This document shows, piece after piece, positions 56,101 to 64,000 of a stretch of 64,000 nucleotides of DNA. Source of the DNA: Manduca sexta. Its lineage: Eukaryota; Arthropoda; Insecta; Lepidoptera; Sphingidae. Numbering within the stretch: position 1 is the first letter of the stretch; every line of letters starts with the position of its first letter. The notes beneath the pieces were generated by a model. The model was not told the origin of the DNA. It was given only the letters and a program-made list of their open reading frames with translations, and made no database searches. Where the stretch lies: positions 62,001 through 126,000 of the forward strand of contig NC_051130.1 of assembly GCF_014839805.1 (NCBI RefSeq). Reading direction: 5' to 3'. Position numbers and translations under genes: made by a program.

Positions 56101-59100
56101 CGTGAGGTAGCTGAATGTTTGCCGGCAAACATTGACAGCTACGGAAAAATAACCTTATTATGTAGTATATATGTAGTATATAAAGTTATAATCCCGTGAC
56201 ACACGCAAATGTCATGTAGCTGTCATGGCTCGCCGGCGAGCCACAAGAGACCAAGAGTTAAAATGTGTATTATAAATTGTGTAAGATTGAAATGCAAGGA
56301 TAATATACTCTTTGATAATAAAGTACATATTGTTTCATTTATTAATTAAACTGTAGCATTAAATAAGTGAATATACTATCATTAGATCTATGTTAAAATT
56401 TTTGTAATTTTTTTTAAGGGAATATTACTGTAATTATATTGAATAAAATCACAAATGGACCAGTTTTTAACAGTTAACCTGATGTAATACCAGGGTATGT
56501 ATTGGTAAGGTATGTGTGTGGTGTTGTGTGGTGTTGTGTGGTGGTGAGTGGTGTGTGGTGGCGGTCACCTTGTGCGGCGGGGTGGGTCGCGGCGGCGCGG
56601 GCCGCGGCGGCGGCGTCTTGTGTCGCTTGGGCGGCAGCGCGGGCGTGGGCGTGGCGTCGCGCGCCGGCGCGTGCAGCACCGCGAACGGGTCCGCCCACGC
56701 GCCCTGACACACACACACACAACTTTATACTGACACACTCTTATATCAATTCTAAATTATATTTATTTATTTAAGTTTGCTAACAGTTGTAACAATTTCA
56801 CAAAAGAAAATAAAACATTAGGCTAGTTTAGAGTAAGTTGCACAACCCAATATTGGTGTAAATATGTCAGCTTTTAGTAAACCGACGTATATTTTATAGA
56901 GCTAAGCGTCTTAATAAATAACATAATGCGATTCAAACCAGCTCGGACATCGATAACGTATTGTCACAATATTCATACGAACGACAACCTTGAGTAGTCA
57001 TTCATGCAGTTTCAGTGCAACCCAGTTTTTCGCAGATACTTTCAATACTAAAAATATAACTTAACTACACACCACACAATTTTACTTTAAATCCATGTAT
57101 TCAAGTTATTATGTTTTTTAAAAATATATATATATATCAGAATATAAAAAAATCGATTGATAAAAACAAACTATTTTCATCAACAACGTATCAATTATAA
57201 TCTTTCAAGTACCGCATCCACAACGAAAATCGATCAACTATACTATCTTTCCCCCTTTTCCTCTTTCTCCCCAGTTAGTCTAAAACAATTCTATTATGCC
57301 TTTCTCCTTAGTTACCCATAAGTCCGTTATATTGTGAATACGTCAGTATACTCACGTCATCATTAGTGTTGGCGGCGGTGTCCTGCGGCGCGAACGCGTC
57401 GCCCGCGAACGGGTCCGCGTCCGACGCGAACGGGTCCGACGCGAAGCCGTCCTGCACCACACAACACTAGCCTCAACCACTACACTCTAGCTTACGGTAT
57501 GTACATTACACAATATTCATTATGGAAACATCGGATCTTGTTATTTGTAGGTATGGTATAATATTACAAAAATCTTTGATATCGTTTATAATAGAATCAT
57601 TGACGCATTAATCACATGCATGACCCAAACCAATCCAATGCACGCATTGATATATAGTACTAAACCTGGCGTTCCGAACACTCACTGTGTTCAATTGAAG
57701 TGTACTGCAATCCAGTATTGGTTTCCATTATACCTATTCTATATTTAAAGCGACACTGACACGCCGTGATGCAAATTTGTATAATAATAATATAAAAAAA
57801 AAAAACTTTAAATTTAGGGATTACGAATATTAGCAAATATTGTAAAATAGGGGAGAAATATCTTTCACTTGCTTGGACGGGGATTGCAAGCGCTGAAGAA
57901 ATATTTCGCCTTGCAAAGGACAAGGGAAAGTATGCTGAGCTGACCGCCAATCTTCACTAGTTGGAGAGGCACTACAAGAAGAAGAAGAAGCTTTCACTTA
58001 TAAAGTCCTTAGTATACAATAATACCTTAACAGCGTTGTTGTTGTTGGTGGTGGGCGCGAACGGGTCGTTCTGCGGCACGGACGCGAACGGCGAGTCCTT
58101 GAACGGGTCCGACGCGAACCCGCCCGGCGCCGACTCCTCGAACCCGTTGCTCTGCGGGAACGACTCGTCCTCCTGCACCGGTACGGATCACTTGATAAGC
58201 GAATGGAACGTTTTCGAATGAGTCGGTGTGTGTTGACTGGTGAGGGGTAATCATTGTCCGACAATGTTGCATAACTTTAACCGTTTACGCAGCGCATGCA
58301 ACGGAAGCTCTCAAAACTAATAAATTTTCCCTGTTTTTGCAACATGTTTCATTACTGCTCTGCTCCTATTGGTCATAGCGTGATGATATATAACTTTGAG
58401 CACTCCATGAACAAAGCGCGTTCAAACAAACAAACAAACTCTTCAGCTTTATATAATAGTATAGATGTAGCAAGGTCACTTTGCCATATCCGATCACATG
58501 TCTGGTTTTATAAAGTAAGAGAATAAGTAGATTCTATATTTAAAGTTACTCAATAAAATGTATATGGTAAGAGATAATAATATGTATATGTGTGGTGACT
58601 GGTTATTACAGTTATTTATTTAGACTCATATAACAGTACACGTATATAAAAACGACGACTTCTGATAATTTGTTCTATGTCTTAGAACACAAAAATAAAT
58701 CTCCCGTGTACTAGTTGATAATGTGTAGTAGTTGCGTGTGGTGGTGTATTGGTGTGGTGGTGTGGCGGCGCAGTACCAGCGCGTCGTTGGGCGTGGCGCC
58801 GCGCACGAGGCGCTGCAGGTGGTCGCGCGCGTGCAGCGGCTGCAGCTGCAGCAGCGCCTCCGCGCCCGCCGCGCCCGCCGCACCCCCCGCCAGCGCCGCG
58901 CACGCCTCCTCCAGCACGCGGTGGTGCTCCTCGAGGTGCGAGATCTTGATGTTCGCCTGTCACACACACACCATATTGTATACTATACTAATCGCTATTC
59001 AAAACTACAAAGTCTCGAACACGAATGTATCAACTTATTGCGGTGTATTCGTTACTCATTATTCATTATCTATTTATTGGCCATAGGCTAAAAGATAGTC

Positions 59101-60933
59101 TATAAGAGACATAAAACCATAATCAAGATAAGTAAAGGCAACAAAGTTGAATACAAATTGCTATTAAATTTAGTGTATCCAATAACAATCCCGTCATATT
59201 ATAGGACAGTTGCATAACTTTAACCGGTTACCTAACGTAAACGACTGAATCACTCGAAAGGAATAAATTATCCTCGTTTTAGAGACATTTTTCATGTAAG
59301 CTCTAATAAAGCGTGAATATTTATCACATATGAGCGACCCGTGGCCGCCTCGTGTTACCTGGCTGACGGCGAGCACGGTCTTGCGCAGTTGCGCGGTGAG
59401 CGCCTCGGCGTGCGCGTGCGCATCGCTGACCTCTTGCTGCAGCGCGCGCTCCTTCTCCTTCAGCGTGTGCGCGGCGGCGCGGCGGGCGGCCACTTCCGCT
59501 TCCGTCTCGGCCGCCGCCGCTTCCTGAGCCGACACCTGCGACCGGAGCTTCTCTACCTAGAAGCAACATTTTCATTTAGTTGTTATATTAGAATGTTTAG
59601 ACCAATTATGCCTTACACGCAATCAAGACTAGAATACGGCCACACTCCTAAAGTTAGTATAGCTGCTCCATCGCTAATAAGTCTCTCATATGCGAAACCG
59701 TCTGAGTACCCCTATCTCCCCTAAATTGACAAAGCACTCAAACTTCCTCTGATAATGGCGCGAAGAACACAAATCCCTCACTACGTTATTTATTGAATTC
59801 ATTTGAGAATCTTGATATTATACTACCTCCGTGCTAAAGTTGTATTGCATGCGGGGTACAACTAACTGCTCTGAAGTCCCGGGTTTGAATCTTAAATCGG
59901 GCAGTCATACAATTTTTTTTTTCTACTCAGTACCAGCCCGGGGTCTGTAATCCGTGCCCGATATGGCGATAGTCACGCCCTCTACATCGTGGGACGGAAC
60001 ACACTCGGTGAAGTGTGGCTGCCCTGGTTGTGTATTGCCTATGCAGTATTAAGTATTTATAGCGCGCGCCTCAGACAACAGACCTGTGTTTTGAGATCGT
60101 TCAATCTCTTTTGTGCTTCCCCCTTCTGGTTCTCCAACTGTTTCAGCGTCGCCGTCAGCGTGTCCAGTTCACTCTGCAAGCGATTAAATACCAGATCATA
60201 TTATTTCTGTGATAGGTACTTATTAGTTAGTGATGATGGTAAATGGTAGGAAGTGGTGTTGAATCAAGAACGGTTAATAATTATTATTGATCATAAGTTT
60301 CCAGTAATAATGAGGGATTAGTGGCATGTAATGATGATGGGTGGTATGCTGAGGACCACTTCATTTCTACAGGATGTCCCAGAAAGTAGTAATGTAATTG
60401 TATATATAGTAGTAATAACCCCCATGTAGGGGGTGATTCAGATACCCCAAGAGTTGCTCTACCTCTGGACCTCCGTTTGACACTACTTTCTGGGACACCC
60501 TGTATATTATTAGTGATGAATCATGCTGAGCCCCGATTTCAATAAACGACCACAATCTTTTTTCGATCGATCGCAATAATTGAGCAATCTAAATAAAAAA
60601 AATTTCATGCTTACAAATTAATTATTTTGATCGGTTTATAACTTAAGATTCGATGGAAAATTATGATTAGGATCGTTAATTGTAAACGTCGGTAGGTGAA
60701 CAATGAGGATGAAGGTAGTTGTGTTGTACCTGCAACGCGTGTCCCTCGGCGGCGGCGGTGTTGAGCGCGTGCTGCTTGTCGGCGCGGTCGGCGTCGAGCG
60801 CGAGGCGCTCCCGCGCGAGCGCCTCCACCTCGCGCGCGATGGCCTCCATCTCCGGCGTGGGCTGCGCGCCCAGCTGCAGCGCGCCCCCCACCGGCGCACC
60901 AGCCGCGCCCGCCGCCTGCGCCAGCGGCGCCTG
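52295..60933 (-). CDS. Eps15, endocytic scaffold (3' eight exons)
   Basis: EPS15/EPS15L1 orthologue, a clathrin-coated-pit scaffold that binds AP-2 through DPF motifs and ubiquitinated cargo through C-terminal UIMs. Exons, 5' to 3' on the minus strand: 60933-60730, 60173-60084, 59556-59359, 58956-58777, 58172-58026, 57451-57356, 56703-56569 and 53104-52295. All begin and end in phase 0 (lengths 204, 90, 198, 180, 147, 96, 135 and 810). Together they encode about 619 residues: coiled coil (first three or four exons), nine DPF motifs, a proline-rich stretch, a Trp/Asn-rich segment and two UIMs at the C terminus. The N-terminal EH domains (normally three) are not in the window and must lie beyond 60.9 kb, probably past 64 kb. 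Exons are very GC-rich in the third codon position. Confidence 0.92.
53212..54426. other. Eps15 intron (part)
   Basis: The first ~80 bp next to the terminal exon are GC-rich (53150-53220; see the microexon finding). The rest is AT-rich, with a SINE-A fragment at 54010-54080. Confidence 0.5.
54427..54625. mobile_element. Fold-back MITE (copy 2), in Eps15 intron
   Basis: 'ccttattcgtctacgagggt' at the left and 'aatagacggaatagggcccc' at the right. The arms pair through 'atccgtctatttacgac' against 'tgcaaatagacggat', and 'ggccgtataggtaa' against 'ttacctatacggc', so nearly the whole element can fold back. Confidence 0.85.
54626..56104. other. Eps15 intron, AT-rich
   Basis: No gene or repeat recognised. 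Confidence 0.45.
56105..56260. mobile_element. Double-palindrome element (copy 2), in Eps15 intron
   Basis: The hairpin at 56107-56142 is perfect here: GTAGCTG, then ATGTTTGCCGGCAAACAT, then CAGCTAC. It is followed by a TATATGTAGTATATA spacer, GTAGCTGTC at 56216-56224 and TGGCTCGCCGGCGAGCCA at 56226-56243. The outer sequence matches 44052-44205. Confidence 0.85.
56569..56703 (-). CDS. Eps15 exon: DPF and proline-rich
   Basis: 45 codons. WADPFAVLH is followed by LPPKRHKTPPPRPAPPRP, a proline-rich stretch with candidate SH3-binding PxxP cores. Donor GTGACC. Confidence 0.88.
56704..57355. other. Eps15 intron
   Basis: AT-rich intron between the 57451-57356 and 56703-56569 exons. No repeat recognised. 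Confidence 0.6.
57356..57451 (-). CDS. Eps15 exon: DPF motifs
   Basis: 32 codons with SDPFASDADPFAGDAF. Flanked by CAG acceptor and GTGAGT donor. Confidence 0.9.
58026..58172 (-). CDS. Eps15 exon: first DPF motifs
   Basis: 49 codons with SDPFKDSPF and NDPFAP, AP-2 appendage-binding motifs, and ending in an Asn run before donor GTATTG. Confidence 0.9.
58272..58465 (-). mobile_element. Helitron 5' fragment, in Eps15 intron
   Basis: Minus-strand start TCTATACTATTATATAAAGC, one internal unit, then the 'catgttgcaaaaac' section. The 3' end with the CTAG hairpin is absent. Confidence 0.7.
58777..58956 (-). CDS. Eps15 exon: coiled-coil end
   Basis: 60 codons starting ANIKISHLEEHHRVLEEACA, with an Ala/Gly-rich insert (GGAAGAAGAEALL) and ending GATPNDAL at donor GTACTG. 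Confidence 0.8.
59359..59556 (-). CDS. Eps15 exon: coiled coil
   Basis: 66 codons, VEKLRSQVSAQEAAAAETEA, then an Ala/Glu/Arg-rich helix ending LRKTVLAVSQ. Donor GTAACA. Confidence 0.85.
59830..60050 (+). mobile_element. SINE-B, in Eps15 intron
   Basis: Diverged tRNA-like head ('gctaaagttgtattgcatgc'), B-box-like GGGTTTGAATC, then 'ctactcagtaccagcccggg' and 'gatatggcgatagtcacgcc'. It runs to within 35 bp of the 60084 exon boundary. Confidence 0.7.
60084..60173 (-). CDS. Eps15 exon: coiled coil
   Basis: 30 codons, SELDTLTATLKQLENQKGEA through LNDLKTQ, the most family-like part of the coiled coil. Acceptor TTGCAG, donor GTCTGT (a weak +3 C). Confidence 0.9.
60370..60502. mobile_element. 133-bp MITE with TA target duplication, in Eps15 intron
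   Basis: Ends CAGGATGTCCCAGAAAGTAG and CTACTTTCTGGGACACCCTG are inverted with one mismatch and are flanked on both sides by TA (60368-60369, 60503-60504). This is the insertion signature of Tc1/mariner-type elements. The centre contains a second inverted tract ('aacccccatgtagggggt'). Confidence 0.85.
60730..60933 (-). CDS. Eps15 exon: linker and coiled-coil start
   Basis: 68 codons. QAPLAQAAGAAGAPVGG is an Ala/Gly-rich linker; then a heptad-like segment EMEAIAREVEALARERLALD and onward. Acceptor CCCCAG, donor GTACAA. Confidence 0.85.
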
Positions 60934-61179
60934 CTGGGGACAGCACGCGACGGGCTCATCATCACCATCGATAAAACATCTAATCAACCTCATATTGAAA
61001 TATTGGTCATAAGATACGATGGTATAAAATAATCACATACTTCAACAAAAAAGAGCTCATAATTTTCATAAAAAAATATTTTATACATAACCATACTATT
61101 CAATAACAATCTCTTCTAACCTAACTACAAACAAATATATATTTGACATTTTAAATCAATCACAACAAACTTGACAGAA

Positions 61180-61330
61180 ATGAAAACGATTATTTTATTA
61201 TTATTTATAATATCATCTCATTATTCTACCATTAATGCAGTAGAAATAAATACAAACAAATGCATGTACGAGAACGTCTTAGAGCTTCCGACATGGAACT
61301 TCGCTATGGAAAAGAGAATGGCATACCCAA
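61180..61330 (+). CDS. Ig/TSP gene exon 1: signal peptide
   Basis: 50 codons plus one base. Hydrophobic residues 3-13, a likely cleavage near the Ala at 20, then a mature start with one Cys. Donor GTAAGT. Confidence 0.75.
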
Positions 61331-63936
61331 GTAAGTAAACAAACCCTCGCATTGGCCTGGTGGCAACATACCGGGTACTATGTATCTAATAACGGACCCC
61401 AAATCTCTTAGCATCTCGATTAGTACTAATACTAATGGTATAGTCAAATAATTGTTTGCGAGATATATTAAAACCTTTGTGCAATAATATGAGAAAAAAA
61501 AAAACAAAACGCGGGGTAAAACGGGAAGAAAAAATAAACAAAACTTCTATGAATATTACATAGATACCGAATGAACTGTAATATAAAACGAACTTTGTTA
61601 AAAACATACATGCAAAAAAAAATTTCACCTAGCTTTTTTTAATAGAAAGACCTCATCTATCTGTTTGCTATGTTTCATCCAAATCCATACAATTATTTCT
61701 TTTTAAATATAATATGAATATTAATGAAACCAACACAAATATCAAGATTACAATTGTTCCACAAGGAGGGGACAAACTAAAGCTATCCCAGATATCCAAC
61801 GCGTGGTGTAAGTACTACGAGTGCGCTGCCCGCGTGGCGTCAACCCTAACACGTTCCAAACGCATGCCGTCCACCATACTGACGGTATACCGAGGTGCTA
61901 CGGCGCGACTGCCGTGCGGATTATGTGTGGCACCTGGCGAACTGACACAACTGGTGTGGACGTATGCTAAGGTACATAGAAGCTATTTTCGCAAAGTGCT
62001 TTCAATAGTTGTTATTCTAAATTTTATTAGTAACAAATATTATTATTTTTGCCGCTGTATTAATACATAAATTTGCATGCTGTGGTCTCCTTTAATTGAA
62101 GAAGCACGTCACATTGTTAATTATACCAATATTACGACATTGTATTTATTATATGCCGTGTATCCTTTGTTGGAGGTCCTTAAATAAATAAATAAATAGT
62201 AGATACCCAGAAATGGGATAGTAGATTCAAGGCTGGTATCATGGGCGCCGGTAAGGGGGTGCAAGCATGAGCACGTGCACCCCCTGCTCAGAAAGAAATC
62301 ACAAAAATATAAGTCACTGACTAAATCTGCAACAATGGGAACTGTCGACCACAGAGGTTTTTTATGATAAAGTATTTTTCAATAACCTGTGCGATTTGAA
62401 TTTGAAAAAAATACTTAATGATATTATGTAGTATAATGCGTAGGTGCAGATGTACCTCCCTAAAACTAATCTTGGCAGCGCCCATGGCTGGTATTATTAT
62501 CAAGTCAGTGGCGTAGTTGTATTACGGTACGACTGCAGTGTCCTGGTTTCGGGTTCGATCCCGGTTCGGGCAGTGGTGTTGGGTTTTCTGCTCGATATTA
62601 GCACGGAGACTCAAAACTGCCCGATATGACATTAGGCTCGCCCCCTATCACATGTCTCAGTATCAAATCCGCAGTACACCACAAATCAATTTTTTTATTT
62701 CACTTATCTTTACCCAAAAGAAACAAAAATATGACAATATTTAAAAGAAATATATTTTTTTATAACAGTCAACAGAAAAAATGACCTTCGCCCCACTGCC
62801 AGAGCACCACCACATAGCGCACGAGGGTAGCAGTATCTCCATATACCACGTTGACTGCGCCCACGCTGGCGCGTACAGGTGCGAGATGGGAAGGAGTGTT
62901 AGCGGCCTCATCATCCTCCGCGTGGTGGACGAAGAAGAATACAATGTTGTGAGAGTTTTAATAATGAAATAGTTGACATCTTTCTTTAATTGAAAGGAAA
63001 TGGTAGCTTTCAAATTTCGAATAAATCATCTGTTCAAGGGGTATATGGAATGGTTACACCAGAATTAATATCTTTTGAACCCAGTTGTCACCGATAACCA
63101 CTGGTTCGAGTGTTAAGGCGTTATGCAAAATTCCTATGCCGCCATAAACTTTATTAGGCTTTCGCTTTGTTTAAGGAGCTTGGTCGTTATTTCACGACTA
63201 TGTCGCTCCGTACGTCCACTTTTACGCGTGCTTACTAGCTTTTGATGATATCAAAATATTTTTTTAATAAAGCCCTAGCCTCTTTCGGTACAGGAACCGA
63301 CAAAAACGTTTTTTACTGCCCATATTGAAGCTCAAAGTATGAAGTCTACTCCGCACACACTCCGACAAAACTCCTTTGTAGTTATTGTTGCCAGAATTAA
63401 AATCCAAGAATTAAACTCCTCCAATTTTCACCTTTTTTTTTCGCGGGGAAAAACGCGTTGTCGTTCCCACCACTTAGAGGGTCAGTGGAATGGTTATGTT
63501 GGTTTCACCGGTCTTACAGACCAATGTCGACAGTCAGGAGTATAACATCATCCGAGCGAGCGTTGGACCGAATCCCTAACCCCTGTATACCCTACACGGG
63601 CATACCAACCAAAACCCGCGGTGGCCTTCTTCGGCGCATACGGCCCTCATACTTTCCATTTAGGATCAATGCTATATATCTTTCGTTTTACGCATGTTCT
63701 AGAACTCGTTTGGTTTTCCTGCCGCCAACCCTCACTGCAAAAACTACTCCCAAAACTAGTATAATTTCCAGGTAAAACCCTCCACATCCCTGGGACCCTA
63801 TCCCTCACCAGCACTCCCCATAGACGAGGACCTGACCGCCTTCACCTCGTGGTCCACCTGGACCGAATGCAGCACCTGTGGGAAGGTCGGGAGACGCCGC
63901 CGCTACGGCATCTGCTACGTGAAAATGACACGCAAT
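61180..63936 (+). CDS. Secreted or membrane Ig-like / thrombospondin-like protein (5' part)
   Basis: Four exons are supported: 61180-61330, 61766-61971, 62769-62948 and 63772-63936; the gene continues past the window. Exon 1 starts MKTIILLLFIISSHYSTINA, a clear signal peptide. Exons 2 and 3 form an Ig-like V-type domain: LPCGLC with a following VWTY (first Cys and Trp), then DCAHAGAYRCEM, the D-x-G-x-Y-x-C strand-F signature. Exon 4 has WSTWTECSTCGKVGRRRRYG with ICYV, a thrombospondin-type-1-like W..W..C..C pattern. The combination recalls FAM187-type proteins from memory; this is not confirmed. The exon 1/2 junction uses a weak acceptor (ACAAG) and is the least certain step. It faces Eps15 head to head and may be nested in an Eps15 intron. 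Confidence 0.75.
61766..61971 (+). CDS. Ig/TSP gene exon 2: first half of Ig domain
   Basis: Encodes WCKYYECAARVAS, TILTVYRGATARLPCGLC and LTQLVWTYAK before donor GTACAT. The start is inferred from phase; upstream sequence in the same frame is open to 61714. Confidence 0.65.
62508..62665 (+). mobile_element. SINE-B, in Ig/TSP gene intron 2
   Basis: TGGCGTAGTTGTATTACGG head, B box GGTTCGATCCC, then the middle section, truncated after 'ggctcgccccctatcacatg'. Confidence 0.75.
62769..62948 (+). CDS. Ig/TSP gene exon 3: second half of Ig domain
   Basis: 60 codons between a pyrimidine-rich ...AACAG acceptor and GTGAGA donor. Contains DCAHAGAYRCEMGRSVSG and LIILRVVDEEEYNV. Confidence 0.85.
63430..63655. 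repeat. Composite repeat fragments, Ig/TSP intron 3
   Basis: A T run and 'tcgcggggaaaaacgcg' resemble the tail of the poly(A) element. 'tggaatggttatgttggttt' is the 40420-40460 repeat, and 'cgcggtggccttcttcggcg' comes from the body of the 1695-2288 element. Confidence 0.55.
63772..63936 (+). CDS. Ig/TSP gene exon 4: thrombospondin-like segment
   Basis: 55 codons from acceptor TTCCAG to donor GTAAGT. SWSTWTECSTCGKVG, then four Arg (RRRR) and YGICYV. The basic cluster is a possible furin-type or heparin-binding site. Confidence 0.85.
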
Positions 63937-64000
63937 GTAAGTGGTTCTAAAATTCAATTTTTAATTTGGATAATGTTTGCCAGACTTTTTAAGACTTGTT

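Noticed and set aside
58626..58969. Several 60-120-codon frames around 58.7-59.1 kb and 60.6-61.0 kb
   Set aside because: They overlap true Eps15 coiled-coil exons in wrong phases and run into AT-rich intron.

Overview
This window is insect nuclear DNA, most likely from a moth or butterfly. It is AT-rich with multi-exon genes separated by GT..AG introns. It is dense with repeats of lepidopteran character: two tRNA-derived SINE families, Helitrons with A|TC...CTAG|T ends, Jockey-type LINE debris and several short inverted-repeat elements. The species cannot be told from the sequence. Two runs of 500 N (11996-12495 and 34315-34814) are scaffold gaps.

Left and centre (9.3-42.3 kb): a cluster of four ecdysteroid-kinase-like (EcKL / CHK-kinase) loci. 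Locus 1 (minus, 9303-10054) has only a first exon, with a frameshift. Locus A (plus, 19039-22519) has lost 23 bp that encode the catalytic loop. Locus B (plus, 26164-28492) is intact in three exons (750 + 231 + 186 bp, 388 residues). Locus C (plus, 36809-42252) has the same three-exon plan but at least four frameshifts in exon 1. A and B are tandem duplicates. Around them a 5.5-kb block occurs twice (12496-18011 and 28741-34314). Each block ends exactly at an assembly gap, so the contig between the gaps is terminally redundant and further gene copies may be missing.

42.3-52.2 kb: no secure gene. It holds a 1-kb element with about 80-bp terminal inverted repeats, a small element built from two GC-rich palindromes (second copy at 56.1 kb), a fold-back MITE (second copy at 54.4 kb), a Helitron, one possible minus-strand terminal exon at 47.3 kb and a cluster of TATCGATA-type motifs at 51.3-52.2 kb.

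Right end (52.3-64 kb): the 3' two thirds of the endocytic scaffold gene Eps15 lies on the minus strand. Eight exons, all multiples of three, encode a coiled coil, nine DPF motifs, a proline-rich stretch and two C-terminal ubiquitin-interacting motifs. Its EH-domain exons are not in the window. Facing it on the plus strand, from 61180 to beyond the edge, is a gene for a secreted or membrane protein with a signal peptide, an Ig-like domain and a thrombospondin-like Cys/Trp segment. If the missing Eps15 exons lie past 64 kb, this gene sits inside an Eps15 intron. Exons are strikingly GC-rich against the surrounding AT-rich DNA.
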